This document shows, piece after piece, positions 17,101 to 25,862 of a DNA stretch of 64,000 nt. The notes beneath the pieces are model-generated. The model was given only the letters and a program-made list of their open reading frames with translations, did no database searches and was not told where the DNA came from. How positions within the stretch are numbered: position 1 is the first letter of the stretch; each line of letters begins with the position of its first letter. A program made the translations under genes and the position numbers. Source of the stretch: an uncultured Paracoccaceae bacterium (GTDB lineage Bacteria; Pseudomonadota; Alphaproteobacteria; Rhodobacterales; Rhodobacteraceae). Where the stretch lies: assembly GCA_943787785.1 (NCBI GenBank), contig CALSNT010000012.1:62001-126000 (forward strand), read 5' to 3'.

Positions 17101-18975
17101 TTACCCATCACGCGACTCCAGCTTCTTGGCGTATCCACGCGGCGTGAACATCCGCGCGCCTTCGCCCCGTTGCACCAGCCGCGACTGGGACGAGCCGACC
17201 AGAACCACCGTCAGCATGTCCACCTCATCCACCTCCAGCGCATCAAGGCGGCGATAGCGCAGTTCCTCCTCTGACCGCCCAAGCGAGGATGCCAGCAAGA
17301 CCGGCGTTTCCGCAGGCCGTGCCGCCAGCAATATGTCCCGCGCCTCGGCCAACAGAGTCCGCCGTGTCTTCGAAACCGGATTGTAGAAGGCGATGACGAA
17401 ATCCCCCTCCGCCGCTGCCCGCACCCGCCGCAGGATATCTTCGCGCGGCGTCAGCAGATCACTTAGCGAGATCGCACAGAAGTCATGCCCCAGCGGCGCG
17501 CCAGCCCGTGCCGCCGCCGCCTGCAACGCCGACACACCGGGGACCGAGATCACCTCGACCCGCCGCGCCGCATCACTGACGCCGCCGGGTCCGTCGCCCC
17601 GGTCGAGCAGCTCAAACACCAGCGCGCCCATCGCGTATATCCCCGCATCGCCGGAGCAGATCAGCGCCACATCCGCGCCCTCACCGGCGCGCTCCAACGC
17701 GTGCCGACACCGCGCCTCCTCTCCGCCCAACGGAAAATCCACCCGAGGTTTTCCCGCAGCCAGCGGCCCCAGCAGATCAATGTACAGCGAATAACCCACC
17801 AGCTCATCCGCCTCAGCCACCAGCCGAGACGCTTCCGGCGTCCGCCACGCCGCCTGCCCCGGGCCGATCCCGACCAGCGAGACCCGTCCCCGCGCACGAC
17901 CCTTCAAAGCCGATATCGGCTCAGATGCACGGGCTATCGCCACCGTTGCCTCGGGCGACTTCTGTTTCTCCAGAAAAAGCAAAGCGTCATCGCCTGCAGC
18001 CGCCAGCGCCGCCGCTTCGGCAACCCCATGGCAACCAACTTCGGCGAACACCAGTTTTGAAGGGTTGGCAAGTCGATCCCGTTCCTGCTCCAACTCCGCA
18101 GCCGTGAACATTCGCAACGGAGCGCCGATCCGCCGCGCAACGTCAAGGATCGCCTGTTCATCGGCCTTGATGTCTATCGTTGCAACACATGCAATCGACT
18201 CAAATTCGATACCACATGCGTGAAGGATCTCCAGAACATGCGCCCAAAGGCTTTCTGCATCCACCCCCCTCGCACAGCCAAGCCCAAGCGTGAATTCCTT
18301 TGCCCAATACGTCAGTTGCGGCGACGGTAGCGGCTGTGGCGCTTCAAAAGTCCCGCGTTGCACCGGGCCTCGCACTAGGCAAGCAAAATCGCCTGGACCT
18401 TCCGCCATGCCGAGGTTCGCCACCGTCACGTTTGGCAACGCGGCGATAGGCTCCAACCAGTCTGCACGACCGTCGAGCACATAAGGTCTCCCAGCCAACA
18501 GGTCTGCCATCGCCGCCTTTGCCTCCTCGGGGTTCTCCAATACCCACCCCGGCGGAGGCGCATCCAGTGCCACGCCCAGCGCCACCTCACCCGCGGTGGT
18601 CAGGGCAGCAACGCCGCCGGTCGCCTCAGCCACAAGCCCGGCCAATACATTCGCCCCGCGATGCCCACCCAGCAGCGGCACGACCGACGCCCCGTCGTCC
18701 GAGACCGCCAACACTGGCGGTTCACTCCACTTGTCCGCCAGCATCGGTGCCAAGGACCGGATCAAAACCCCCGCCGCGCAGACCCCGATGATCGGCAGAC
18801 CCGCGCCAAACAGACTGCGCAGATGCTCAGGCGCATTGTCAAAAGTGGCATCCGCCCCCTCAACCCGCCCGGCCTTGCCATGCACCTGCCCGCCCAGGGC
18901 ATCGGCAATTTTTCGGGCAACCGGATAGCCCGAGACGGACAGGCACAGCACAACCGGATCAGAATTCAAAGCCAC
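17101..18975 (-). CDS. cobJ: CbiG-CobJ fusion, precorrin-3B C17-methyltransferase
   Basis: A 624-residue two-part protein. Residues about 5-125 match the CbiG N-terminal region (GVCAAGVLIRSLAPML, DDGASVVPLLGGHRGAN). Residues about 228-350 match the CbiG C-terminal/CobE domain (FTLGLGCARGVDAESLW, ATIDIKADE). Residues about 364-610 are the CobJ methylase (VSLVGIGPGQ, ICSGDAGIYAMG, VPGVSALQAAAARAGAPLGHDF, YNPVSKTRR). CobJ methylates C17 with ring contraction; CbiG opens the delta-lactone in the cobalt-early pathway. A complete CbiG-like part alongside CobN-route enzymes is noteworthy, although such fusions are known. It overlaps the 3' end of cobI by 10 bases. Confidence 0.94.
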   Translation of the reverse strand: MALNSDPVVLCLSVSGYPVARKIADALGGQVHGKAGRVEGADATFDNAPEHLRSLFGAGLPIIGVCAAGVLIRSLAPMLADKWSEPPVLAVSDDGASVVPLLGGHRGANVLAGLVAEATGGVAALTTAGEVALGVALDAPPPGWVLENPEEAKAAMADLLAGRPYVLDGRADWLEPIAALPNVTVANLGMAEGPGDFACLVRGPVQRGTFEAPQPLPSPQLTYWAKEFTLGLGCARGVDAESLWAHVLEILHACGIEFESIACVATIDIKADEQAILDVARRIGAPLRMFTAAELEQERDRLANPSKLVFAEVGCHGVAEAAALAAAGDDALLFLEKQKSPEATVAIARASEPISALKGRARGRVSLVGIGPGQAAWRTPEASRLVAEADELVGYSLYIDLLGPLAAGKPRVDFPLGGEEARCRHALERAGEGADVALICSGDAGIYAMGALVFELLDRGDGPGGVSDAARRVEVISVPGVSALQAAAARAGAPLGHDFCAISLSDLLTPREDILRRVRAAAEGDFVIAFYNPVSKTRRTLLAEARDILLAARPAETPVLLASSLGRSEEELRYRRLDALEVDEVDMLTVVLVGSSQSRLVQRGEGARMFTPRGYAKKLESRDG

Positions 18976-19667
18976 GGATCGGCCCCCTTTGTCACCAGAA
19001 TCATCGAAAAATATGGCGCAGGCTCAGGCGCTTCCAACAAAGGCAAACGCCGTTCCTCGGCCAATGTCGCGCGCTCCACATAGACCGCGTTATCCGCCAA
19101 CCCCTCGGCCACCAGCAAGCGTTTCAACCGCCCCATATGCCGCCCGACCTTCAGGATCGCCAGCGTCTGCGCCCCCTCCAGCCGCGCCCGCAGCCGGTCA
19201 TCATCCAGCGGCCCCGGCAGAACCACCAGCGCCTCGTTCCGCGCCACCAGCGGCCGTCCCGCGACCGCGGCGCAAGCCGTCAGAGACGTCACCCCTGGTA
19301 CAACCTCAACCGGGAACCGATCCGCCAGCCGGGCGAACAGATACATGAAGCTGCCATAGAAAAACGGGTCACCCTCGCAAAGGCACGCCACGTCCTGACC
19401 GCCCTCCAACGCCAATGCAATCCGCGCCGCCCCATCATCATAGGCCGCCTGCGCAGGCCCCCGCGCTGTGGTCATCGGCACCTCGATGGCGATCTCGACC
19501 GCTCCCGGCGCGATCACATCCGCCGCAATAGTCCGCGCAAAACTCTCAGCCCCCGGCAACACCGGATAGGCCACCACCGGAGCAGCCCCGATCAACCGCG
19601 CAGCCTTCAGCGTCATCAGCTCCGGGTCACCGGGACCAACGCCAACGCCGTACAGAACCCCGCTCAT
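18966..19667 (-). CDS. cobI: Precorrin-2 C20-methyltransferase CobI
   Basis: Methylates precorrin-2 at C20 with SAM. 233 residues, with LYGVGVGPGDPELMTLKA at the N-terminus, VACLCEGDPFFYGSFMYLF and VPGVTSLTACAAVAGRPL. The ATG at 19667 overlaps the cobL stop (ATGA); an in-frame start six codons upstream would lie inside cobL and is less likely. Fourth in the cbiX-cobH-cobL-cobI-cobJ operon. Confidence 0.95.
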   Translation of the reverse strand: MSGVLYGVGVGPGDPELMTLKAARLIGAAPVVAYPVLPGAESFARTIAADVIAPGAVEIAIEVPMTTARGPAQAAYDDGAARIALALEGGQDVACLCEGDPFFYGSFMYLFARLADRFPVEVVPGVTSLTACAAVAGRPLVARNEALVVLPGPLDDDRLRARLEGAQTLAILKVGRHMGRLKRLLVAEGLADNAVYVERATLAEERRLPLLEAPEPAPYFSMILVTKGADPWL

Positions 19668-20866
19668 CGCTTCACCAGGCTCCACTGGGTCACCGGCATC
19701 AGCGGTCGCCAGCCGGTCAGCCGCCCCACCGGTTCCGCCCTGTTGACCTGCAGCTTCACCAGCGCCCCGCCGTGACGCCTGTGAAGGTCGATCTGCACCG
19801 CCTCAGACTCCAGCGTCACCGCATTCGCCACCAGCCGCCCCAGCGGTTTCAGCGCCGCCCAACACCCCTCAAACGTCTCCACCGACAAACCGCCACCGAT
19901 GAACACCGCATCCGGAGCCTCCAGTCCAACCAGCGCCCCCGGAACCTCTCCGTCAATCAGTTCCAGCCGAGGCGTCCCCAGCGCCAGCGCATTCGCCGCC
20001 GCCATGGTCCGCCGATCCGCGCGCGGCTCGATCCCCACCGCCCGCGCGTAGCGGGCCGAACGCATCCACTCAATCGCGACCGAACCACAGCCCGCCCCGA
20101 CATCCCACAACAACGCGCCCCGCATCGGCATCAGCTTGGCGAGTGTTGCCGCCCGAACCTCGGCCTTGGTCATTGTGCCGTCATGCTGAAACAGATCGTC
20201 CGCCAACCCCGGAACGCGCGGCAGCAACGCCGCATCGGGTGCCGCCACGCAATCGACGGCCAGGGTGTTGAACGCCGGAACCTCATGCGCCCATTCGCGC
20301 GCGATCCCGTCGAAACGCACCTCGTTGTCGCCCCCCATCGCTGCCAGCACAGACATCGGGCTGTCGCCAAACCCGCGCTCGGTCAGAAATGCCGCGATCT
20401 GCCCAGGTGTCTCGCACCCGGTGGTCAGGATCAGCAACCGTTGAGCAGGCTGGATGAACGCGATCATCTGTTCGACGGGGCGGCCATGCACGGTCAGCGT
20501 TTCGACATCCGCCATCGACCAACCCATTCGGGCAGCGGCCAGTTGAAACGCCGACAATTGCGGATGATAGGTGATCTCGGCAGGCGTAATCGCTCGCCCG
20601 ATCCGCGCCCCGACCGAAAACCACAACGGATCCCCCGTCGCCAGCACCACAACCCGTTTACCGCGCAACCCTTCCAGCGTGTCGATCAGCGCATCGAAGG
20701 GCGAGGGCCAGGCAATCCGCTCGGCCGCCACCGCGTCCGATAACAAATGATGCCGGTCGCCGCCGATAATGACATCGGCAGCCTCGACCACGGCGCGCGT
20801 CGCGGCGGATAACCCCGCCATCCCGTCCTCGCCAATGCCAACGATATGCAGCCACGGAGTGCTCAT
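19664..20866 (-). CDS. cobL: Precorrin-6Y C5,15-methyltransferase (decarboxylating) CobL
   Basis: A 400-residue bifunctional enzyme. The N-terminal CbiE-type methylase (WLHIVGIGEDGMAGL, VVVLATGDPLWFSVG) is followed by a C-terminal CbiT-type SAM domain (LLWDVGAGCGSVAIEWMR, FIGGGLSVETFEGCW). It methylates C5 and C15 and removes the acetate carboxyl on ring C. It is coupled by four-base overlaps to cobH upstream and cobI downstream. Confidence 0.96.
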   Translation of the reverse strand: MSTPWLHIVGIGEDGMAGLSAATRAVVEAADVIIGGDRHHLLSDAVAAERIAWPSPFDALIDTLEGLRGKRVVVLATGDPLWFSVGARIGRAITPAEITYHPQLSAFQLAAARMGWSMADVETLTVHGRPVEQMIAFIQPAQRLLILTTGCETPGQIAAFLTERGFGDSPMSVLAAMGGDNEVRFDGIAREWAHEVPAFNTLAVDCVAAPDAALLPRVPGLADDLFQHDGTMTKAEVRAATLAKLMPMRGALLWDVGAGCGSVAIEWMRSARYARAVGIEPRADRRTMAAANALALGTPRLELIDGEVPGALVGLEAPDAVFIGGGLSVETFEGCWAALKPLGRLVANAVTLESEAVQIDLHRRHGGALVKLQVNRAEPVGRLTGWRPLMPVTQWSLVKR

Positions 20867-21504
20867 GTCGCCTCCCCCGGCAAGCCCGCCGCCAGAGCAT
20901 TTACCGCCGCCGAGGCCATCGCCGACCCCCCGCGCCGTCCCTTCAGCGCCACAAACTCACACCCCCGCGGGTTCGCCACCAGCTCTGCTTTGCTTTCCGC
21001 CGCGCCGACAAAACCAACCGGAAACCCAAGGATCACCGCCGGCTTCGGCCAGCCCTCATCCAGTCGCTCCAACAGGTGAAACAGCGCCGTCGGAGCGTTG
21101 CCGATGGCCACCACCGCCCCCTCGATCCGGTCACGCCACAGTTCAACCGCCGCTGCCGAACGCGTGGTGCCAAGGTCACCTGCCAATGCAACCACCGAAG
21201 CCTCATTCAGGGTCACAATCACCTCATTCTCCGCAGGCAAGCTGCGCCGGATCACCCCAGCAGCAACCATCTGACAGTCGCACAGCACCGGCGCACCAGC
21301 GGCCAGCGCCGCTTGTCCCGCCACAAACGCGCCGGACGAAAAGGCCAGCCGGTCCGCCACTTCAATCATTCCGCAGGCATGGATCACACGTGTCGCTAGC
21401 GCCGCCATACCCGGATCGAACCGATCCAGCCGCGCCTCCTCGCGAACCGTCGCAAAACTCTGCGCATAGATTGCAGCCGGGTCTTTCAGATACGGGCGCA
21501 TCAT
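20863..21504 (-). CDS. cobH: Precorrin-8X methylmutase CobH
   Basis: Moves the C11 methyl group to C12, forming hydrogenobyrinate. The 213-residue protein starts MMRPYLKDPAAIYAQSFATV; the family features ATRVIHACGMIEVADRL with the catalytic His, LCDCQMVAAGV, and IGNAPTALFHLLE are all present. Two adjacent ATG codons occur; the first, at 21504, overlaps the cbiX stop. An upstream frame extending to 21696 is a shadow of the cbiX His-rich end. Confidence 0.95.
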   Translation of the reverse strand: MMRPYLKDPAAIYAQSFATVREEARLDRFDPGMAALATRVIHACGMIEVADRLAFSSGAFVAGQAALAAGAPVLCDCQMVAAGVIRRSLPAENEVIVTLNEASVVALAGDLGTTRSAAAVELWRDRIEGAVVAIGNAPTALFHLLERLDEGWPKPAVILGFPVGFVGAAESKAELVANPRGCEFVALKGRRGGSAMASAAVNALAAGLPGEAT

Positions 21505-22730
21505 CGCCGCACCTTCCGGGCCGATTCCGGACCATGCGGGTGATCCGCATGGGGATAGACCGGATGGGCATGATCGTGATGATGATGGTGGTGGTGGTGC
21601 CCGTGCTCCCCATCGTGATGATGGTGCTCGTGGTGATGATGGTGATGCACGTCCAACCGGCAGGCCCCGGTGCAGAACGTATCGCACAGCGCGCACTCCG
21701 CGACATTCGACCCCGGAGCACTCGCCCCCTGGCCTTCGACGTGATGGTGGTGGCTTTCCTGCACCGCGCCAACCTCAGCCTCGAATCCCAGAACCCGCGT
21801 GCGGTACTTGCACAATACACAGGTCGGCGGCGGCACTGCGCCAAAAGCCGGATGCCCAGCGCGCTCGGCCGCGGAAATCTCGACAACCTCCTCGCCCTCG
21901 ATGGCCAGAACCTGCGAGCGATAGGCGCAGGTCCCACAATTGGGCGGCGGCACCGCACCGACCTGTTCGGTCACCCGCTCGGCGAATGTGGCCAGAACTT
22001 CGGGATGATCGTTCAAATAGCCTGCTTTGACGAAGTCGATCCCCGGATGCTCCGTCGCAACCTGATCGGTGAAACCATAGATGCGGTCGATCAGAATGCC
22101 GGTGAACAGGAAATAGGGGAATACGATCACCCGCTTGTAGCCCAACCTGGCGACATGGGTCAGGCAGGGTTCGACCAGCGGGAAGGTGACCCCCGAAAAC
22201 CCGACCTCGCACCAACCAAAGCCCATGCCCTCCTGGAGCATCCGGGCGATCTTGGCGACGTTGCCATTGGCGTCCGGGTCGCTGGCCCCGCGCCCGATCA
22301 CAACCAGACATGTCTCGGCCAGCGGCAGATCACCTAAGTCCGCGTTTGCACGCTCCACCGCTTCGCGCACCCGCGCGCCGGCAGCGGCGATCATGCGCGG
22401 ATCAACGCCAAGCTCGCGCCCATAGCGGATCTCGATCCCATGCTTGGCCGCATAGGTGTTCAGCACCGTTGGGATATCATTCTTGGCGTGCATCGCCGCG
22501 AACAGCATCCCCGGCACCGCCAGTATCCGCTCGCACCCCGCTTCGCGCAAACGGTCCAGCCCGTCACGGATCACCGGGTTGGCGAATTCCAGATAGCCAT
22601 AGTCAACCATCCAGTCCGCTGGCAGCAGCGCAGGCAATTTCTGCGCCAGCACCGCAAACTCATCCACAGCCGCCTGACTGCGAGAGCCATGGCCACAAAT
22701 CATTACGCCGGTCTTTGGTTCATTGCTCAT
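21501..22730 (-). CDS. cbiX: CbiX-type sirohydrochlorin cobaltochelatase with Cys- and His-rich C-terminus
   Basis: A 409-residue chelatase. Two CbiX domains (about 8-125 and 138-250) carry the N-terminal catalytic motif ICGHGSR (His14) and a second site in the VIGRGASDP region. After residue 255 the protein is unusual: two 24-residue repeats (258-281 and 297-320) share GAVPPP-x-C-xx-C-x-YR-xx-VL, then a cluster C346-C349-C353-C357, then an almost pure His tail (362-402). These could bind Fe-S or store Co/Ni; CbiXL proteins are known to carry Fe-S and His-rich regions. First gene of the minus-strand cob operon. Confidence 0.9.
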   Translation of the reverse strand: MSNEPKTGVMICGHGSRSQAAVDEFAVLAQKLPALLPADWMVDYGYLEFANPVIRDGLDRLREAGCERILAVPGMLFAAMHAKNDIPTVLNTYAAKHGIEIRYGRELGVDPRMIAAAGARVREAVERANADLGDLPLAETCLVVIGRGASDPDANGNVAKIARMLQEGMGFGWCEVGFSGVTFPLVEPCLTHVARLGYKRVIVFPYFLFTGILIDRIYGFTDQVATEHPGIDFVKAGYLNDHPEVLATFAERVTEQVGAVPPPNCGTCAYRSQVLAIEGEEVVEISAAERAGHPAFGAVPPPTCVLCKYRTRVLGFEAEVGAVQESHHHHVEGQGASAPGSNVAECALCDTFCTGACRLDVHHHHHHEHHHHDGEHGHHHHHHHHDHAHPVYPHADHPHGPESARKVRR

Positions 22731-23033
22731 GGTGCCGCCCTATGAAAGCCGACGGAACCGGACCACAGCCATCTGGCCGCATGACGAGTGCCCGCCCGGT
22801 CCCCGATCTGGGTCAACCCGCTTTGGCACACCGCTCCGGCCCGTTTGGGCCTCGTCAGGCCTCCTCATTGCACGAGGGGCCGCCCGCGACAATCGCGAAA
22901 GGCGGCGAAAACGATCCCCGGAGCGACCTGTGCGTCAGCGCAGAGCCTCTGCGCGGCCTATTCTGGTGTGCATTCAGATGCGACGGCATAGATGCCTGAC
23001 CAGAACCAACCGAACCAAGGACACAAAGGCACT
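22731..23033. other. Divergent intergenic region between cbiX and the GST-like gene
   Basis: About 300 bp with no gene that can be supported. I looked on both strands for a cobalamin riboswitch (the GCCACTGG and AGCCAGGAGAC boxes) and do not see one, so the minus-strand cob operon appears not to be riboswitch-controlled from here. An in-frame ATG at 22992 is an alternative start of the downstream gene. Confidence 0.5.
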
Positions 23034-24008
23034 ATGGGACACTTACTAAACGGCGAATGGCACGAGGGCGGACTTGGAACCGATGCCAAGAAAGGCGCTT
23101 TCAAACGCGCCGAAGCGTCATTCCGCAACTGGATCACCCCGGACGGCAGCGCCGGCCCTTCGGGCGAAGGCGGCTTCCCGGCCGAGGCCGGCCGCTATCA
23201 CCTCTATGTCTCCTACGCCTGCCCCTGGGCCCACCGGACCCTGATCTTCCGTGCGCTGAAGGGGCTGGAAGATCTCATCAGCGTCTCGGTCGTCCACCCC
23301 GATATGCTGTCAGACGGCTGGACCTTCGCCGATGACTTCCCCGGCGCGACCGGAGACACCCTCTACGGCCTGCCATTCGCCCGCGACATCTACACCCGCG
23401 CCGACCCGAATGTGTCCACCCGCGTCACGGTCCCGATTCTCTGGGACAAGCAGCGCGAGACCATCGTGTCCAACGAAAGTTCCGAGATTATTCGCATGTT
23501 CAACTCGGCCTTCGACGGGCTGACCGGCAACTCCCTCGACTTCTGGCCCGAAGATCTGCGCGCAGCCATCGAGCCGGTGAACGCGCGAATTTATGACACC
23601 CTGAACAACGGCGTCTACAAATCTGGCTTTGCCCAGAAACAGGCCGCCTATGACGAGGCGGTAACGGCGCTGTTCGACACGATGGACTGGCTGGAGGATC
23701 GCTTGTCCTCAAACCGCTACCTGATGGGCGACCGCCTTACCGAATCGGACTGGCGGCTCTACACGACCCTCGCACGTTTCGACCTCGTCTATCACGGCCA
23801 CTTCAAATGTAATCGGAGTCGCCTGATCGACTATCCAAACCTCTGGGCGTACACGCGCGAACTCTATCAATGGCCCGGAGTCGCCGAAACAACCCGGTTC
23901 GACCATTTCATCCGCCATTACCACTACAGCCACGAGTCGGTGAACCCGCATCGGATTGTGCCTATCGGGCCGGACTTGGATTGGTCAGAGCCCCACGGTC
24001 GCGATTAA
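23034..24008 (+). CDS. Glutathionyl-hydroquinone reductase (GST superfamily, YqjG/Xi class)
   Basis: A 324-residue protein that reduces glutathionyl-hydroquinones to hydroquinones with GSH. The catalytic motif YACPWAHR (Cys63) and the segments NESSEIIRMFN and the C-terminal helical domain LYTTLARFDLVYHGHFKCN are typical of the Xi class. The start at 23034 (MGHLLNGEWHEGG), preceded by AAAGG, matches the family N-terminus better than an ATG 14 codons upstream. Divergent from the cob operon; no direct link to cobalamin is evident. It overlaps the pseudo-receiver gene tail to tail by four bases. Confidence 0.93.
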   Translation: MGHLLNGEWHEGGLGTDAKKGAFKRAEASFRNWITPDGSAGPSGEGGFPAEAGRYHLYVSYACPWAHRTLIFRALKGLEDLISVSVVHPDMLSDGWTFADDFPGATGDTLYGLPFARDIYTRADPNVSTRVTVPILWDKQRETIVSNESSEIIRMFNSAFDGLTGNSLDFWPEDLRAAIEPVNARIYDTLNNGVYKSGFAQKQAAYDEAVTALFDTMDWLEDRLSSNRYLMGDRLTESDWRLYTTLARFDLVYHGHFKCNRSRLIDYPNLWAYTRELYQWPGVAETTRFDHFIRHYHYSHESVNPHRIVPIGPDLDWSEPHGRD

Positions 24009-24373
24009 TCCTGACCCTCATCGCCGTAATGTTCGACCATGGCGACCAGGTCGTCCGGCGGTGTAGTGTTGGCAACCTGAGCGCGGACGTTCGGCAGCAG
24101 ATCGAAGACTGCGCCGTTGGAGAAAAAGCTGTCGTTGGTGACCGATATCACCTTGGCTTTGGGATGCCTGTACCCGGCGTAGTCGGCAACGGCGATGGCA
24201 CTCCCACCGTCCAGCGTCATGTTCAGGATGACCACATCAACCGGCCCGGTATCCAGCGCGCTGATCGCTACCTCTTGCGTGACAGCATGACGCACAGTCG
24301 CGCCCGAACGCTCAAGGTGCCGCCCCCAAAGCGATGCCAGCTCGTCCTCGCCAGTGACAATCAGAACGTCCAT
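24005..24373 (-). CDS. Receiver-like domain lacking the phosphoacceptor Asp
   Basis: A 122-residue protein with the alternating pattern of a CheY-like receiver: MDVLIVTGEDE for the first strand and acidic pair, VDVVILNMTLDGGS for strand three, KAKVISVTND for strand four. The position that normally holds the phosphorylated Asp is Asn (N51), and no lysine follows strand five, so phosphotransfer is not expected. It may be a pseudo-receiver adaptor. No output domain and no kinase gene nearby. The start at 24373 is preferred; six more residues are possible. Confidence 0.7.
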   Translation of the reverse strand: MDVLIVTGEDELASLWGRHLERSGATVRHAVTQEVAISALDTGPVDVVILNMTLDGGSAIAVADYAGYRHPKAKVISVTNDSFFSNGAVFDLLPNVRAQVANTTPPDDLVAMVEHYGDEGQD

Positions 24374-24523
24374 GGATTCCTGTAATCGCAAGCGGCCCTC
24401 GCCCCAAGGTCCTCGAAATGGTTAACGCAAACACCAAATCCGAGAAAGTTGTCAAATGACATATGTACGTTGCGTTCTAGGTGGATTTCCGCTTGATGGG
24501 CGCGCGCTGAACTGGAACGCATA

Positions 24524-24898
24524 ATGACCACATGGATTACAATATGTGACACCTGCAAACGAGAAGGTTGGGAGGATGGCGACATGTCCCTGACCGATGG
24601 TGAGCGTCTGGCCGCCCTCGTCGAAGGGGCCGCGACAGGCGTAAACGAGGTGCGCACGCGCCGGGTCAGCTGCATGCTGGGCTGCGAGCGTTCGTGCAAT
24701 ATTGCTGTGCAGGCCCCCGGCAAACTCAGTTTTACACTGGGCCGGTTCGAGGCGGACGAGGTCTCGGCACAGGCAATCGTCGACTGGGCGGTTTTGCATT
24801 CCGAAAGCGACAGCGGGCAGGTCCCCTATCGCACCTGGCCCGAGGGCGTGAAGGGCCATTTCGTGGCGCGCCTGCCGCCGCTTCCTGATGGCAACTGA
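24524..24898 (+). CDS. DUF1636 metal-binding-like protein in cobalamin cluster
   Basis: A 124-residue protein with cysteines at 8, 11, 50, 54 and 58 (CDTC and CMLGCERSC), a pattern suggesting a thioredoxin-like 2Fe-2S ferredoxin fold. It matches DUF1636, which I associate with cobalamin gene clusters. Its last 11 bases overlap cobC, so it is the first gene of DUF1636-cobC-cobD. A role as electron donor or metal carrier in cobalamin synthesis is plausible but unproven. Confidence 0.78.
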   Translation: MTTWITICDTCKREGWEDGDMSLTDGERLAALVEGAATGVNEVRTRRVSCMLGCERSCNIAVQAPGKLSFTLGRFEADEVSAQAIVDWAVLHSESDSGQVPYRTWPEGVKGHFVARLPPLPDGN

Positions 24899-25862
24899 CG
24901 CGCCGAACCCGCCGCGTGACCACGGCGGCGGCATTGATGCATTGATCGCCAATCACGGCGAAACCCGCGCTGACTGGCTTGACCTGTCGACCGGGATCAA
25001 CCCTGTGCCCTACCCGTTGCCAGCGATGCCCGCCGACGCATGGACGGCCCTGCCCGACCGTGCGGCCAATACCAGATTCGAAGCCGCCGCCCGCCGTTTC
25101 TGGTCGGTGCCCGATACGGCGGCTGTGCTGGCCGCTCCCGGTGCCTCCGCCCTGATCGCCCGTATCCCGGCGCTCCTTCCGAAAGGACGCGTTCTAATCC
25201 GCGCCGACACCTACAACGAACACGCCGGCGCGTTCGCCGGTGCCGGTTGGGATGTCCTGCGGACCGGCGACGCCGAAGCCCGCGTCGTGGTCCACCCGAA
25301 CAATCCGACCGGAGACCGCTGGGACGGCGCGGGCGAGATCTGGGGCAAGCGCCCGCTGGTGGTGGTCGACGAAAGTTTCTGCGACGAAACCCTCGACGCA
25401 AGCCTGATTCACCGCGCCGGGCCTGGAGTGATCGTGCTGAAGAGCATCGGCAAATTCTGGGGGCTTGCCGGGATGCGCCTTGGGGCGGCCATTGGTGATC
25501 CGGCAATGTCGGCGCATCTTGCGCAGATGCTTGGCCCGTGGCCGGTGTCCGGACCCGCGCTGGCGATCGGAACGGCAGCACTGAGTGACACGGACTGGGC
25601 CGAGGCGACACGTCAAAGGGTGGCGGATGACGCGGCGCGACTGGATAAGTTGCTGCAAACACGCGGCGCGCGTCCTCTGGGCGGCACGTCACTGTTCCGC
25701 CTCTATGACGTTCCCGACGCCACAAGCTGGCAAACCCAGTTGGCCAAGGGCAAGGTCCACACCCGCATCTTCCCATACGCGCCAACCTGGTTGCGCCTTG
25801 GTCTGCCGCACCCGGACCGTTGGGGGCAGTTGGAGCGTGCATTGTCCGCGCTCGCCCCATGA
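24888..25862 (+). CDS. cobC: Threonine-phosphate decarboxylase-like CobC
   Basis: A 324-residue PLP enzyme of the CobC/CobD(Salmonella) family, which makes (R)-1-amino-2-propanol phosphate for the nucleotide-loop linker. The start DHGGGIDALIANHGE, the segment WLDLSTGINPVPYPLP, the VHPNNPTGDRW motif, VVVDESFCDE and the Schiff-base lysine in LKSIGKFWGLAGMRLG are diagnostic. Nomenclature follows the Pseudomonas denitrificans scheme. It overlaps DUF1636 upstream and cobD downstream. Confidence 0.93.
   Translation: MATDAPNPPRDHGGGIDALIANHGETRADWLDLSTGINPVPYPLPAMPADAWTALPDRAANTRFEAAARRFWSVPDTAAVLAAPGASALIARIPALLPKGRVLIRADTYNEHAGAFAGAGWDVLRTGDAEARVVVHPNNPTGDRWDGAGEIWGKRPLVVVDESFCDETLDASLIHRAGPGVIVLKSIGKFWGLAGMRLGAAIGDPAMSAHLAQMLGPWPVSGPALAIGTAALSDTDWAEATRQRVADDAARLDKLLQTRGARPLGGTSLFRLYDVPDATSWQTQLAKGKVHTRIFPYAPTWLRLGLPHPDRWGQLERALSALAP

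Noticed and set aside
20769-22337. Long plus-strand open frame opposite cobH and cbiX
   Set aside because: Low-complexity Pro/Ser/Arg-rich translation antisense to firmly identified cob genes.
22731-23033. Second cobalamin riboswitch before cbiX
   Set aside because: None of the conserved boxes is visible on either strand.
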